Source of the DNA: Pseudomonas sp. R37(2017)
GTDB taxonomy: Bacteria > Pseudomonadota > Gammaproteobacteria > Pseudomonadales > Pseudomonadaceae
Assembly: GCF_002113375.1 (NCBI RefSeq)
Contig: NZ_NEHO01000003.1
Location: 1-64,000 of the forward strand
Direction: 5' to 3'
Length of the DNA: 64,000 nucleotides
Shown here in pieces: positions 36,951-47,466 of the stretch (its first letter is position 1; each line of letters opens with the position of its first letter). The notes under the pieces were generated by a model that ran no database searches, was not told where the DNA came from, and was given only the letters and a program-made list of their open reading frames with translations. Made by a program: the position numbers and the translations under genes.

Positions 36951-38501
36951 ATGTTGAAGAACCTGCCGCTGAATCTTCCCTCTCTGGCTCATCGCGCAAC
37001 GCACCTGCGGCTGACCATTGCTGGTCTGGCGGCGCTTTTCTGGGCGTTGTCGATCAGTCCGGTCCCGGCTGCCGATGCGGTGAAATCCCCAGAGGCGCCG
37101 CAATCGGACATGCTCACCGTCGATCCGAATGAGGTCCAGAAACCGTGGACGGGTGACCTTGACGGGATGAAGCAGCGCAGGGTCATTCGGGTCCTCACGG
37201 CCTATAGCAAGACCTTTTACTTTACCGACAGGGGTGTCCAGCGCGGCGCCACCTACGATTTGTTCAGTCTGTTCGAGAGGGACTTGAATAAGCAGATGGC
37301 GGCTGCGAAGTCGGGAGCCGATAAACACCTGAAGGTCCAAGTGGTCTTTGTCCCGGTCCGGAGAGACCAACTGTTCACGGCGCTGATTGCCGGCAGAGGT
37401 GATATCGCCGCCTCCAACCTCACCATAACCCCTGCAAGACGGGAGTTGGTGGACTTCTCCGTGCCGGGGTACACCAATATCAGCGAAGTGATCCTGTCCG
37501 GTCCCGCCTCACCCAAGGTATCCACCATTGATGACCTGGCGGGAAAGGATGTCTTCGTTCGCAAGTCTTCCAGTTACTACGAGAGTCTGGTCGATCTCAA
37601 CAAGCGCTTTGTCGCCGAGAACCGGCCCCCGGTCAACATCAAGCTGGCCCCCGAGGAGCTGGAGGACGAGGATTTGGTCGAGATGCTGAATTCCGGGCTG
37701 CTGTCGCTCATCGTCATGGACAAGCATAAAGCGGGCTTCTGGAAGCAGATCTTCCCTGCGGTAACGGTCCATGAAGGGATCGCCATACGCACGGGCGGGG
37801 AAATTGCCTGGGCCCTGCGCAAGGGGAGCCCGCAACTCAAAGCCGCTCTCGATGAATTTGTCACGCGTAATCGGCAAGGCAACCTGACGGGAAACATGAT
37901 CCTGATTCGCTACCTGAAAAACGCCAAATACATCAAGGATGCTGCGTCCGAGGCCGAGCGGAAGAAATTCCTCGATCTGATCACGTTCTTCAAGCAATAC
38001 GGCGACAAGTACAGCGTGGACTGGTTGCTGATGGCGGCCCAGGGATACCAGGAGTCGCAGCTCAATCAGTCCGTAAAAAGCCCTGTCGGAGCTATCGGCG
38101 TGATGCAGGTCATGCCGGCAACTGGCAAGGAATTGAAAGTTGGCGATATCCGGAAAACCCAGGCGAACATCGAAGCCGGGGTCAAGTACATGCGCATGAT
38201 GATCGACCGGTACTACGGTGACGAACCGATGACCGAGCTGGACAAGGTATTGTTCACCTTCGCGTCGTACAACGCCGGCCCGGCCAGGGTGGCGCGGCTA
38301 CGCGAAGAAGCTGCAAAGAGCGGGCTGGATCCCAATGTCTGGTTCCATAACGTCGAGTATGTCGCTGCCGACCGCATTGGAGCGGAGACGGTGACTTACG
38401 TCAGCAATATCTACAAGTACTACATCGCCTACCGGTTGATCATGGACGCACGGGAAGCGAAGCAAAAAGCTGCGGAGCAAGTCACGGCTCAGCCTGAATA
38501 G
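36951..38501 (+). CDS. MltF-like lytic transglycosylase with solute-binding domain
   Basis: This 516-residue exported protein has an N-terminal hydrophobic signal (about residues 20-40). An amino-acid-binding-type domain (about 60-320) is followed by a C-terminal SLT/GH23 domain with catalytic E368 in GYQESQLNQS and then GAIGVMQVMPAT and FASYNAGPARV. MltF enzymes cleave murein glycosidic bonds, with the binding domain sensing muropeptides. This copy looks like an accessory paralogue rather than the canonical mltF, which usually sits beside purL. Confidence 0.88.
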   Translation: MLKNLPLNLPSLAHRATHLRLTIAGLAALFWALSISPVPAADAVKSPEAPQSDMLTVDPNEVQKPWTGDLDGMKQRRVIRVLTAYSKTFYFTDRGVQRGATYDLFSLFERDLNKQMAAAKSGADKHLKVQVVFVPVRRDQLFTALIAGRGDIAASNLTITPARRELVDFSVPGYTNISEVILSGPASPKVSTIDDLAGKDVFVRKSSSYYESLVDLNKRFVAENRPPVNIKLAPEELEDEDLVEMLNSGLLSLIVMDKHKAGFWKQIFPAVTVHEGIAIRTGGEIAWALRKGSPQLKAALDEFVTRNRQGNLTGNMILIRYLKNAKYIKDAASEAERKKFLDLITFFKQYGDKYSVDWLLMAAQGYQESQLNQSVKSPVGAIGVMQVMPATGKELKVGDIRKTQANIEAGVKYMRMMIDRYYGDEPMTELDKVLFTFASYNAGPARVARLREEAAKSGLDPNVWFHNVEYVAADRIGAETVTYVSNIYKYYIAYRLIMDAREAKQKAAEQVTAQPE

Positions 38502-38595
38502 GGTGGTGTGTTTCGCCGGTGCATGCAGCGCGACAGCCGGGCCTTGGCGGGCATGCCTGACCCTGGCGGCATCGAGCATTGCCAATGCTCGTTCG

Positions 38596-39009
38596 TCAGC
38601 GTGTGCGCGTCGCCGTCGCGGACTGGTCGTTCGCAATCATTTGGCGATGCCGCGCAATCCACTCCGTAGGAGGCAAGCCAAATCGGGCACGGAACCAACG
38701 AGAGAAATCGGCTCCGCGCCGATGGACCGCAAGGCTGCGGGGCCGCTCATGGCTGAAGCTGATCTTGACGGGCTGAAAGGCGTCGCGCATCAGCATCCGC
38801 ATCGCCCTGATCACGATGCCGACTGACTGTTCGGTCGCTTGCTGCCAGAGACCGTGCCGCTGGAATTGCATCTCCATATGCAGCAATGTGAATTCTTCCG
38901 CTGCCTCGATGCGCGGCTGCACCCCCAGCGTTATGCAAGCGGGTATAGCGTACCAAGGCCTGCATTACGGCGCGCAGGGTCGGTTCGCGCTGCGTGTCAG
39001 GTTGCCCAT
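38596..39009 (-). pseudogene. Decayed AraC-family regulator
   Basis: Pieces of one AraC-type regulator lie in order. MGNLTRSA starts at 39009; TLRAVMQALVRYTRLHN follows in another frame; after a second frame change come RIEAAEEFTLLHMEMQF, VKISFSHERPRSLAVHRR, and finally DFSRWFRARFGLPPTEW, the end of the DNA-binding domain. About 410 bases remain of an expected 1,000, so two internal deletions and one small frameshift are implied. It lies divergent from the alpha/beta hydrolase and was probably its activator. Confidence 0.75.
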
Positions 39010-39113
39010 GGATTCACCTTTGTCCCAAATTCACAAGCAATTGTCCTGTTATGCAAAACCTGAAAGGCATCGCCTTGTCCAGACTATGAACTCACGAATC
39101 AGTGAGGACCACC

Positions 39114-40148
39114 ATGAACATGAGCCGCCCCCCTGTCACTCTGGCACAACTGGACGCTGACGACCCTGATGCCTTCACTCACCGGTTTGCGGAAGTAAAC
39201 GGGATCCGGATGCACTATGTCGAGGAAGGCCAGGGCCCGCTGGTGATCCTGCTCCACGGCTTTCCCTACCTTTGGTACATGTGGCGGCGCCAGATTCCTG
39301 CTCTGGCTGCGGCCGGCTTTCGGGTGGTTGCGCCGGATCAACGTGGATTCGGGAGGACTGATCGCCCCGATGCTGTCGAGGCCTACGATATCAGTCAGTC
39401 GGTCGGCGACGTGGTGGGACTGATGACGGCCCTGGGTGAGACGTCGGCAGTGATCGTGGGACACGACTTGGGGGCGTGGGTCGCACAGGCGGCAGCCATG
39501 CTGAGGCCGGATTTATTCCGGGCCGTCGTGATGCTCAATACGCCAGTACCGCCGCGCGGCAAGGTCAAGCCCACAGTCGCCTTGCAAGAGATGGCTAAGG
39601 GGAGGGTCTATCACCATCTTTACTTTCAGGAACGCGGTAAGCCGGATCGCGAACTGGCCAGTGATACCCGCAAGACGCTGCGCAGCGTTTTCTATTCGGT
39701 CTCCGGCAGTGCTGTCGGCGCTGAGCGCTGGCAGCTGTTCCTCGAAGCTGGGGAGCCGATTCTCAACGCCTTCACCGACCCGAAGGAGTTTCCGTCATGG
39801 CTGAGCCCGCGGGCGATTGACTATTACGTCGCCGAATACACGCGCAGCGGTTTCACCGGCGCCCTGAACCACTATCGCTGCCGTGATCGCAGTTGGGAGA
39901 TCACTGCCTTTCTCGACGGCGCCGTAGTGCGCCAACCGAGCCTTTTCATTGGTGGCGCCGCCGACCCTTCCGGCGAATCAGCCGCAGTTCGTGGCGTCTA
40001 TGACCAGCTTGAGGCGTACCTTCCTGCGCTGTGGAAGAAGGTATTGCTGCCCGGCATAGGCCACAGTGCCGCAGAAGAGGACGCCTCCCAGGTTAATGAC
40101 TTGATCCTTCAATTCCTGGAGCATGTGCACACCCGGCAAACGGCGTAA
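39114..40148 (+). CDS. Alpha/beta hydrolase, epoxide-hydrolase-like
   Basis: This 344-residue enzyme has HGFP near residue 49, an Asp nucleophile D118 in VGHDLGAW, and His H317 in GHSAAEE. An aspartate nucleophile after GH marks epoxide hydrolases and haloalkane dehalogenases rather than esterases. RGFGRTDRP near residue 78 supports this. The substrate is unknown. The ATG at 39114 follows GAGGACC; a GTG four codons earlier is the alternative. Its former neighbour regulator is decayed. Confidence 0.85.
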   Translation: MNMSRPPVTLAQLDADDPDAFTHRFAEVNGIRMHYVEEGQGPLVILLHGFPYLWYMWRRQIPALAAAGFRVVAPDQRGFGRTDRPDAVEAYDISQSVGDVVGLMTALGETSAVIVGHDLGAWVAQAAAMLRPDLFRAVVMLNTPVPPRGKVKPTVALQEMAKGRVYHHLYFQERGKPDRELASDTRKTLRSVFYSVSGSAVGAERWQLFLEAGEPILNAFTDPKEFPSWLSPRAIDYYVAEYTRSGFTGALNHYRCRDRSWEITAFLDGAVVRQPSLFIGGAADPSGESAAVRGVYDQLEAYLPALWKKVLLPGIGHSAAEEDASQVNDLILQFLEHVHTRQTA

Positions 40149-40320
40149 TCCTCGCCGATGGGCGTTTTAATCTAACCCCTGCAAGCCGAGGAATGAGAAG
40201 CCGTTTCGCCCCGAACAGGTCAATCGCCGCCAATACTCACTGGCGGTAATTGGCCGGTTTCTGCCTGTTGCGACCGGCAGAAACCAGCCCGATGCTGTCA
40301 CCTGCGCTTGAAGTCGCCGA

Positions 40321-41421
40321 TTACACGTTGAAGCGGAAGTGCATCACGTCGCCATCTTTGACGATGTAATCCTTGCCTTCCAGTCGCCATTTACCGGCTT
40401 CCTTGGTACCGGCTTCGCCCTTGTACTGGATGAAGTCGTTGTAGGCGATCACTTCGGCGCGGATGAAGCCCTTCTCGAAGTCGGTGTGGATCACGCCAGC
40501 GGCTTGTGGCGCGGTGGCACCGACACGGACGGTCCAGGCGCGGACTTCTTCGACACCGGCGGTGAAGTAGGTCTGCAGGTGCAGCATTTCGTAGCCAGCG
40601 CGGATCACGCGGTTCAGGCCAGGCTCTTCGAGGCCCAGGGCTTCGAGGAACATGTCTTTTTCTTCGCCGTCGTCGAGCTCGGCGATTTCCGCTTCGATCT
40701 TGTTGCAGACCGGAACGACCACGGCGCCTTCTTCGGCGGCGATGGCCATGACCACGTCCAGGTGCGGGTTGTTCTCGAAGCCGTCCTCAGCCACGTTGGC
40801 GATGTACATCACCGGCTTGGTGGTCAGCAGGTGGAAGCCCTTGATGATCGCCTTTTCTTCGACGCTCATGTTCTTCATCAGGCTGCGTGCAGGCTTGCCT
40901 TCGGTGAAGTGCGGGATCAGTTGTTCAAGCAGGGCTTTCTGCGCGACCGCATCCTTGTCGCCGCCCTTGGCGTTGCGCGCGACTTTCTGCAGTTGCTTCT
41001 CACAGCTTTCGAGGTCGGCGAAGATCAGCTCCAGGTCGATGATCTCGATGTCGCGTTTCGGGTCGACGCTGTTGGAGACGTGAATCACGTTCTCGTCTTC
41101 GAAGCAGCGGACCACGTGGGCGATGGCATCGGTTTCACGGATGTTGGCCAGGAACTTGTTACCCAGGCCTTCACCTTTCGATGCGCCGGCAACCAGGCCC
41201 GCGATGTCGACGAACTCCATGGTGGTCGGCAGGATGCGCTTTGGATTGACGATGGCTGCCAGGGCATCCAGGCGCGAGTCCGGCATCGGCACGATACCGC
41301 TGTTCGGCTCGATGGTGCAGAAGGGGAAGTTCTCGGCCGCGATCCCGGATTTGGTCAGAGCGTTGAACAGGGTGGACTTGCCGACGTTAGGCAGGCCGAC
41401 GATGCCGCAATTGAATCCCAT
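40321..41421 (-). CDS. ychF: Ribosome-binding ATPase YchF
   Basis: This 366-residue OBG-family P-loop protein prefers ATP over GTP and associates with ribosomes. The P-loop GLPNVGKST is near residue 8, [20 protein letters not shown] near 73, a coiled-coil insert follows, and the C-terminal TGS-like domain ends [12 protein letters not shown]. The noncanonical NxxE-type G4 motif fits YchF. The gene follows pth on the same strand by 22 bases, the usual pairing. Confidence 0.96.
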   Translation of the reverse strand: MGFNCGIVGLPNVGKSTLFNALTKSGIAAENFPFCTIEPNSGIVPMPDSRLDALAAIVNPKRILPTTMEFVDIAGLVAGASKGEGLGNKFLANIRETDAIAHVVRCFEDENVIHVSNSVDPKRDIEIIDLELIFADLESCEKQLQKVARNAKGGDKDAVAQKALLEQLIPHFTEGKPARSLMKNMSVEEKAIIKGFHLLTTKPVMYIANVAEDGFENNPHLDVVMAIAAEEGAVVVPVCNKIEAEIAELDDGEEKDMFLEALGLEEPGLNRVIRAGYEMLHLQTYFTAGVEEVRAWTVRVGATAPQAAGVIHTDFEKGFIRAEVIAYNDFIQYKGEAGTKEAGKWRLEGKDYIVKDGDVMHFRFNV

Positions 41422-41443
41422 GGTGTTTCCCCTCGGATAAGAG

Positions 41444-42028
41444 TCAGGCCTTCTGGCTGTGCAGGTTTTTCATCGCGCGGTTCCATTCCCCGGCGAGAAT
41501 ATCCGGCAGCACGCCGAGGGCGAAGTCGATGCTGGCATCGAGTTTTTCCTGTTCGGCGCGTGGCGCACGACCCAGGACGAAGTTTGAAACCATACTGGCA
41601 ACGCCCGGGTGGCCAATGCCAAGCCGCAAGCGATGAAAGGTATTCTGATTGCCCAGTTGCGCAATGATGTCGCGCAACCCGTTGTGACCGCCATGACCGC
41701 CGCCCACTTTGAGTTTGGCGACGCCCGGAGGCAGATCGAGTTCGTCGTGCGCCACGAGGATTTCTTCAGGCTTGATGCGGAAGAAACCGGCGAGGGCCGC
41801 TACGGCCTGGCCGCTGCGGTTCATGTACGTGGTGGGAATCAGCAGACGAACATCCTGACCCTGGTGCGAATAGCGCCCGGTCAGGCCGAAATACTTGCGG
41901 TCCGCCACAAGGTTCACGCCTTGTGCGTTCGCGATGCGCTCAACAAAAAGGGCCCCTGCGTTATGCCGGGTCTGTTCGTATTCAGCGCCTGGATTTCCCA
42001 GGCCAACGATCAGTTTGATGGCAGTCAC
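41444..42028 (-). CDS. pth: Peptidyl-tRNA hydrolase
   Basis: This 194-residue enzyme frees tRNA from stalled peptidyl-tRNA. It shows [21 protein letters not shown], with the catalytic His near residue 22, and HDELDLPPG with Asp near 95. The GTG start at 42028 gives exactly the length of the E. coli enzyme and has AGAAGG upstream; the frame is open 14 more codons. It is cotranscribed with ychF. Confidence 0.95.
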   Translation of the reverse strand: MTAIKLIVGLGNPGAEYEQTRHNAGALFVERIANAQGVNLVADRKYFGLTGRYSHQGQDVRLLIPTTYMNRSGQAVAALAGFFRIKPEEILVAHDELDLPPGVAKLKVGGGHGGHNGLRDIIAQLGNQNTFHRLRLGIGHPGVASMVSNFVLGRAPRAEQEKLDASIDFALGVLPDILAGEWNRAMKNLHSQKA

Positions 42029-42197
42029 GATAGGGGCCCTTCTTTGGAGTGGTGGATAACATCGCCGCAATCAGGGAGAGCGGCGAAAGTGGACGAAAAT
42101 TGCTCATTTACCATGATGTAAACTCCGCGTTCTCGCCCGCTTTCTCGCTACGTTCCAGTCCGCGATGTTATTTGATCACTCCGGCGTACAGAGTGAA

Positions 42198-42794
42198 TTA
42201 CTCTGCAGCGCCTTCTGCAGCTTCTGGAGCAACACGTGGAGCGTGAACGTTGGCAACAGCCAGGTCGTTACCGTGAGCCAGAGCAACAAACTCAACGCCT
42301 TTAGGGGCTTTGAGGTCGGACAGGTGAATGATCGAGCCGACTTCGGCGTTAGCCAGGTCGACTTCGATGAACTCAGGCAGGTCCTTGGCTTCGCAGGAAA
42401 CTTCGATCTCGTTGGCAACGTGAGAGATTTCGCCGCCTTTCTTGACTGGAGCTTCTTCGTTGATGAAGTGAACCGGTACTTTGGCGGTCAGCTTCTGGCC
42501 AGCGACAACGCGCACGAAGTCAGCGTGCATGATGAATTGCTTGGCTGGGTGACGCTGCATGGCCTTGATGATTACGTTCTGCTTGGCGCCGTCGATGTTC
42601 AGCTCGATAACGTGGCTGAAGGCAGCTTCGTTTTCGAACAGCTTGGTGATTTCCTTGGTCAGGATGGTCACGGATTCAGCAGGCTTGTTGCCACCGTATA
42701 CAACGGCAGGGATGTTCAGAGCGTGACGCAGGCGGCGGCTCGCACCTTTCCCCAGGTCAGTACGCGCTTGAGCGTTCAGAGTAAAATCAGTCAT
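42198..42794 (-). CDS. rplY: 50S ribosomal protein L25 (Ctc form)
   Basis: This 198-residue protein binds 5S rRNA. It begins [22 protein letters not shown], the L25 signature, and has the extra C-terminal domain of the Ctc/TL5 form. The tail is Ala/Glu-rich. It lies between prs and pth, separated from prs by a terminator. Confidence 0.96.
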   Translation of the reverse strand: MTDFTLNAQARTDLGKGASRRLRHALNIPAVVYGGNKPAESVTILTKEITKLFENEAAFSHVIELNIDGAKQNVIIKAMQRHPAKQFIMHADFVRVVAGQKLTAKVPVHFINEEAPVKKGGEISHVANEIEVSCEAKDLPEFIEVDLANAEVGSIIHLSDLKAPKGVEFVALAHGNDLAVANVHAPRVAPEAAEGAAE

Positions 42795-42858
42795 TTTGTA
42801 TCTCCAAAATAGCCATCACCGATTGGCGTTTGCGACCAGCGCCAAACACGGTATGGGC

Positions 42859-42902
42859 AAAAAAGCCCCGCCCCGACAGGAATGCCGGGGCGGGGCGCTT
42901 TT
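42859..42902 (-). terminator. Terminator after prs
   Basis: A GC-rich stem AAAAGCCCCGCCCCG / CGGGGCGGGGCGCTTTT with a ten-base loop sits 33 bases after the prs stop. It separates prs from rplY. Confidence 0.9.
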
Positions 42903-42935
42903 CGTCAACGAGACATTTCGAGAAGGGCAGGGCCC

Positions 42936-43877
42936 TTAGCGGAACATCGCGCTGATCGATTCTTCATTGCTGATGCGGCGGACCGCCTCGGCAACGACCG
43001 GTGCGATATCCAGTTGGCGGATACGCGCACAGGCTTGTGCTGCAGCGGACAGAGGAATGGTGTTGGTTACCACCAGCTCGTCCAGCACGGAATTTTCAAT
43101 GTTTTCGATCGCCCGACCCGACAGCACAGGGTGCGTGCAGTAGGCGAAAACCTTGGCTGCGCCATGCTCTTTCAGGGCCTTGGCCGCGTGGCACAGGGTG
43201 CCGGCGGTATCGACCATGTCATCGACCAGAATACAGGTGCGCCCTTCGACATCACCGATGATATGCATCACTTCAGAGTGATTGGCTTTCTCACGGCGTT
43301 TGTCGATGATCCCGAGATCCACGCCCAGGGATTTGGCAACGGCACGTGCACGCACGACGCCACCAATGTCCGGGGACACGATCATCAGGTTTTCGAAGCG
43401 CTGATCTTCGATGTCATCCACCAGAACCGGGGAGCCGTAGATGTTATCTACCGGAATATCGAAGAAACCCTGGATTTGGTCAGCATGCAGATCAACCGTG
43501 AGAACACGGTCGATGCCGACTACGGTAAGCATGTCAGCCACGACTTTCGCGCTGATAGCCACACGTGCGGAACGCGGACGGCGATCCTGACGGGCATAAC
43601 CAAAGTAAGGAATAACAGCAGTGATACGAGTAGCCGAGGAGCGGCGGAAGGCATCAGCCATCACTACCAGTTCCATCAGGTTATCGTTGGTCGGAGCGCA
43701 AGTCGGCTGAATAATGAAGACGTCTTTACCGCGGACGTTTTCATTGATCTCGGCTGTGATTTCGCCGTCGGAAAACTTGCCGACAGAGATGTCACCGAGA
43801 GGGATATGCAGCTGACGTACGACACGCCGAGCCAGATCGGGGTTAGCGTTCCCCGTAAAGACCATCATCTTGGACAC
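42936..43877 (-). CDS. prs: Ribose-phosphate pyrophosphokinase
   Basis: This 313-residue enzyme makes PRPP from ribose 5-phosphate and ATP for nucleotide, histidine and tryptophan synthesis. It has the flexible-loop region [16 protein letters not shown] near residue 97 and the PRPP-binding motif [13 protein letters not shown] near 215. The start is GTG at 43877 ([16 protein letters not shown]); the open frame upstream runs into tRNA-Gln and is not coding. Confidence 0.96.
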   Translation of the reverse strand: MSKMMVFTGNANPDLARRVVRQLHIPLGDISVGKFSDGEITAEINENVRGKDVFIIQPTCAPTNDNLMELVVMADAFRRSSATRITAVIPYFGYARQDRRPRSARVAISAKVVADMLTVVGIDRVLTVDLHADQIQGFFDIPVDNIYGSPVLVDDIEDQRFENLMIVSPDIGGVVRARAVAKSLGVDLGIIDKRREKANHSEVMHIIGDVEGRTCILVDDMVDTAGTLCHAAKALKEHGAAKVFAYCTHPVLSGRAIENIENSVLDELVVTNTIPLSAAAQACARIRQLDIAPVVAEAVRRISNEESISAMFR

Positions 43878-43923
43878 GCGCAGTACCTGAAGGCTGAGGG
43901 TAACCTGGATGAGTATAGGAAAA

Positions 43924-43998
43924 TGGCAGGGGCGGCTGGATTCGAACCAACGCATGGCAGGATCAAAACCTGCTGCCTTACCGCTTGGCGACGCCCCT
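43924..43998 (-). tRNA. tRNA-Gln (TTG)
   Basis: This is a 75-nt cloverleaf on the minus strand. The acceptor arms AGGGGCG and CGCCCCT pair, the anticodon loop TTTTGAT gives TTG, the T arm holds GGTTCGAAT, and CCA is encoded. It lies between ispE and prs, a position conserved in pseudomonads. Confidence 0.96.
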
Positions 43999-44033
43999 GT
44001 ATCTGTTGCACGATTACCCGGTAATCGATTCCT

Positions 44034-44885
44034 TTAGAGCAGACCTTTAAGCTTGCGATGCAACATCGAAACGTTGCTTCCTTTTGCTACAAAACCTGTA
44101 AGGGTCTCTGTAAGAAGGGCCGAGACTTTATCAGCTTCAGCTTTGCTTGGGAAGCCCCCAAACACACAACTTCCAGTTCCGGTGAGTTTTGCTTCGGTAA
44201 ATTTACCTAGCAAATTCAAAGCGTTACGTACCTCTGGATAACGCCTTGTTACCACCGGCAAGCAGTCATTTCGACTGTTTCCCTTGGGAACGGGGCGCAC
44301 TTTAATGGGAGGAGTGTTACGTGTCAACAACGGATCTGAAAAAATTTCTGCCGTACTTACAGAGACTTGCGGCACCAGCACGAGATACCACGGTTCTTCC
44401 GGGTCGACAGGGGTGAGTTTCTCGCCAACGCCTTCGGCGAAAGCCGCATGGCCTCGCACGAAAACCGGGACGTCTGCGCCCAGCGTCAACCCCAGGCCGG
44501 CCAGGCGATCTTCATCCCAGCCCAATTGCCATAGATGATTCAAACCAAGCAATGTCGTTGCGGCGTTCGAGCTGCCGCCACCGATACCGCCGCCCATCGG
44601 CAGGATTTTTTCAATCCAGATATCGATGCCCAGCGAACAACCGGATTGCTCCTGAAGTTTTTTCGCGGCCTTGACGATCAGATTGCTGTCGTGGGGAACG
44701 CCCGGGAATTCGGTGTGCAGTCGGATGATGCCGTCATCGCGCAGGGCATAGGTGATCTCGTCACCGTAATCGAGAAACTGAAACATGGTTTGCAGTTCGT
44801 GGTAGCCGTCTTCGCGGCGACCCAGAATGTGCAGCATCAGGTTGAGTTTGGCTGGAGACGGCAAAGTCAGGCGATTGGCTGGCAT
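44034..44885 (-). CDS. ispE: 4-diphosphocytidyl-2-C-methyl-D-erythritol kinase
   Basis: This 283-residue GHMP kinase performs the fourth step of the non-mevalonate isoprenoid pathway. It has [20 protein letters not shown] at the N-terminus and the ATP-binding loop [15 protein letters not shown] near residue 91. The start lies one base after the lolB stop, so the two are coupled. tRNA-Gln follows by 35 bases. Confidence 0.96.
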   Translation of the reverse strand: MPANRLTLPSPAKLNLMLHILGRREDGYHELQTMFQFLDYGDEITYALRDDGIIRLHTEFPGVPHDSNLIVKAAKKLQEQSGCSLGIDIWIEKILPMGGGIGGGSSNAATTLLGLNHLWQLGWDEDRLAGLGLTLGADVPVFVRGHAAFAEGVGEKLTPVDPEEPWYLVLVPQVSVSTAEIFSDPLLTRNTPPIKVRPVPKGNSRNDCLPVVTRRYPEVRNALNLLGKFTEAKLTGTGSCVFGGFPSKAEADKVSALLTETLTGFVAKGSNVSMLHRKLKGLL

Positions 44886-44886
44886 G

Positions 44887-45504
44887 TCATGACCCCAGTT
44901 TGCGCGGTTGCCAAGCCTTGATCACCAGTGTGACGTCAAGGTCGGTGCCATGCAGTTTGATTCGCTCTGGCAGCCAGTAACCGTTTTGCTGGGTGTAGTC
45001 GGTGTATTCGACCTGCCAGCCATCCTGCTCGAGGTTGGCCAGGCGACTGGAGGCATCCAGTGTCAGGCGACTTTTGCTGTCGGGCGCCGGGAGGCCACGC
45101 ACCCACCAGGCCAGGTTGGACACTGGCAGTTTCCAGCCAAGCTGTTCTTCGAGCAGCACTTCCGGATTCGGCGCGTCGTAACGCCCCTGGTTGGCGACTT
45201 CCAGCGACACCTTGCCCGGACGTCCGGTCAGGCGAGCCGCACCGCGACCCAGTGGGCCGGACAGGCGTATGTCGTAGTAATCCTGGCGTTGCAACCAGAA
45301 CAGCGTGCCGCTGCCCGAGTCTTTCGGAGCGCGAATGCCGATCTTGCCGTCGATCTGCCAGCCATCGAGGCCGGTCAGTTGCTGTTTGTGCTCGCGCCAT
45401 TGGGTGGCGTTGCCATGACCCTCGACCGATTCGCGGGGACCCAGGCCGGCGCAACCGGCGAGCAGGGCGATAAAACTGAAAACGATGAAATGGCGCAAAA
45501 ACAT
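44887..45504 (-). CDS. lolB: Outer-membrane lipoprotein receptor LolB
   Basis: This 205-residue lipoprotein takes lipoproteins from LolA and inserts them in the outer membrane. The lipobox LAGC with C18 follows a short hydrophobic signal. The core [20 protein letters not shown] near residue 48 and [11 protein letters not shown] near 136 fit LolB. It sits between a TPR lipoprotein gene (4-base gap) and ispE. Confidence 0.95.
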   Translation of the reverse strand: MFLRHFIVFSFIALLAGCAGLGPRESVEGHGNATQWREHKQQLTGLDGWQIDGKIGIRAPKDSGSGTLFWLQRQDYYDIRLSGPLGRGAARLTGRPGKVSLEVANQGRYDAPNPEVLLEEQLGWKLPVSNLAWWVRGLPAPDSKSRLTLDASSRLANLEQDGWQVEYTDYTQQNGYWLPERIKLHGTDLDVTLVIKAWQPRKLGS

Positions 45505-45508
45505 AATC

Positions 45509-47233
45509 TTAAAGAGTCTCGGATCCGGTCAGGCGTTTGATGGTGCCGCGCAGGGTCGGGCTGTCGGGTTGTTCCTTGAGGAACTTGCCCCAGACTTGTC
45601 TGGCTTCACGCTGTTTGCCGTTGGCCCACAGCACTTCACCCAGGTGAGCGGCGACTTCCTGGTCGGGGAAGCGATCCAGTGCCTGACGCAGCAGGCGTTC
45701 GGCTTCGTCGAGATTGCCCATGCGGTAATTCACCCAGCCAAGGCTGTCGAGTACCGCCGGATCTTCCGGACTGATCTGGTGCGCCTGTTCGATCAGGGCC
45801 TTGGCTTCGGCATAGCGCGTAGTGCGGTCGGACAGGGTGTAGCCAAGGGCGTTCAAGGCCATGGCATTGTCCGGATCGCGCTTGATGATCAATCGCAGGT
45901 CTTTTTCCATCTGCGTCAGGTCATTGCGTTTTTCCGCCTGCATGGCGCGGGTGTAAAGCAGGTTCAAGTCGTCGGGGTATTGCTGCAAGGCTTGTTGCAG
46001 AACATTCCAGGCCTTGTCGCCCTGATTGTTGGCGGACAGGGTTTCGGCTTCGATCAGGTACAACTGAATCGCATAATCCGGCTGTTGGTCGCGTTCCGCC
46101 GCCAGCTTGCGTTGCGCTTCGGCGGTCTTGCCGTTGCTGATCAGGATGTCGGCCTGGCGCAATTGCGCCGGCAGGTAGTCGCTGCCCGGGCCAACCTTGG
46201 CGTATTCGATCAGGGCGCCTTGCGGGTCGTTTTGCTCTTCGGCGATGCGGCCGAGATTCAGGTGTGCCGAGTCGACGTGGCTATCCCGGTCGATCAGGTC
46301 TTCCAGATAGCCCTTGGCCTCATTCCAGGCCTTGGCTTCCAGGCAAACCAGTGCCAGGGAATAACGCAGTTCGTCGTCTTCCGGATATTGCTGAACCAGG
46401 CTCGAGAACTCGGCCTTGGCGTCGTCCATGCGGTCCTGTTCAACCAGCATGCGCGCATAAGTCAGGCGCAGGCGCTTGTCATCCGGGTATTTCTTGATGC
46501 TTTTCTGCAGCAGCGGCAGGGCTTCGTCGCCACGATTCAGGGTTTGCAACAACCGCGCACGCAGCAGGATCGGCGCGATTTCGCCGTCTTCGGGCGGATT
46601 GTTTTCCAGCAGGGTCAATGCGCCTCTGGCGTCGCCGTCCTGTTGCATCAGCAACGCCTTGCCGAAAATCAACTGGCTGTTGTTCGGATGGCGTTGCAGC
46701 AAACGGTCAAAGCTTTTCATCAAGCCGTTGCGGGTGTCCTGGTCAGTGTCGGCCGCGGACAGCGCGAGGAAGTCGAAATGGGTGTCGCCCTTGCCTTGCA
46801 GGACTTTCTCCATATAGGCCATGGAGTCGTCATAACGCCCGGCGCGTGCCAGTTGCACGGCGGCGGCGCGTTGCGCTTCGAGGTCGTCGGGAGCGTTCCT
46901 TGCCCAGATCAGCGCAGTGTCCAGGGCTGCCTGATCGGCACCCAGATATTCGGCGATACGGAATGCCCGCTCGGAAATGCCCGGATCCTGAGTATTGATG
47001 GCCTGGGTCACATAGTTGTCCAAGGCAATGTCGAAACGATTGCGCTGGCCAGCCAATTCGGCGCTCAACAGGCTGAAAATGGTGTCCTCGCTGAACGAGC
47101 TGTAGACCTTGGGCTTTTCAGGGGCCGGGGTGCTGCCCTCCACCGACGGCGTACCGTCCGACGAGACGGGTGCCAAGGCCTGGCAGCCGCTGAGGAAGAC
47201 AAAAGCGAGGAGCAACGCGGAAGATCTATTCAT
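45509..47233 (-). CDS. TPR-repeat lipoprotein
   Basis: This 574-residue protein has a lipobox LSGC (C17), a Pro/Ser-rich stretch (about 20-45), then many tetratricopeptide-like helical repeats to the end. [23 protein letters not shown] near residue 455 and [21 protein letters not shown] near 495 are the clearest. It probably scaffolds envelope complexes. It is first in the unit with lolB and ispE, a context recalled from PAO1 (PA4667). Its exact role is unknown. Confidence 0.9.
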   Translation of the reverse strand: MNRSSALLLAFVFLSGCQALAPVSSDGTPSVEGSTPAPEKPKVYSSFSEDTIFSLLSAELAGQRNRFDIALDNYVTQAINTQDPGISERAFRIAEYLGADQAALDTALIWARNAPDDLEAQRAAAVQLARAGRYDDSMAYMEKVLQGKGDTHFDFLALSAADTDQDTRNGLMKSFDRLLQRHPNNSQLIFGKALLMQQDGDARGALTLLENNPPEDGEIAPILLRARLLQTLNRGDEALPLLQKSIKKYPDDKRLRLTYARMLVEQDRMDDAKAEFSSLVQQYPEDDELRYSLALVCLEAKAWNEAKGYLEDLIDRDSHVDSAHLNLGRIAEEQNDPQGALIEYAKVGPGSDYLPAQLRQADILISNGKTAEAQRKLAAERDQQPDYAIQLYLIEAETLSANNQGDKAWNVLQQALQQYPDDLNLLYTRAMQAEKRNDLTQMEKDLRLIIKRDPDNAMALNALGYTLSDRTTRYAEAKALIEQAHQISPEDPAVLDSLGWVNYRMGNLDEAERLLRQALDRFPDQEVAAHLGEVLWANGKQREARQVWGKFLKEQPDSPTLRGTIKRLTGSETL

Positions 47234-47466
47234 ATGGGAAGAGGGCGACTAACCTGCGGTCGGATCATCATGACACAAGCTTTCGGCCAAACATAACCGG
47301 CCCGGCAATTTACCTGCCAGCCCGATAAATGACTCCGGGTGGCCCCGTAAACGAGAACCGCTCGCAACGCTGGCTCCACCTACAGGGGCGATAGACATCG
47401 AGTAGTTGTTCTGATTCCGTCGAAGTAGGACAATTGCCGGCTTCACGTCACCATCAGCGACTTTGA

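Noticed and set aside
45485..47296. A 603-codon open frame opposite the TPR lipoprotein
   Set aside because: It is antisense to a lipoprotein with a clear lipobox and repeats; chance openness in GC-rich DNA.
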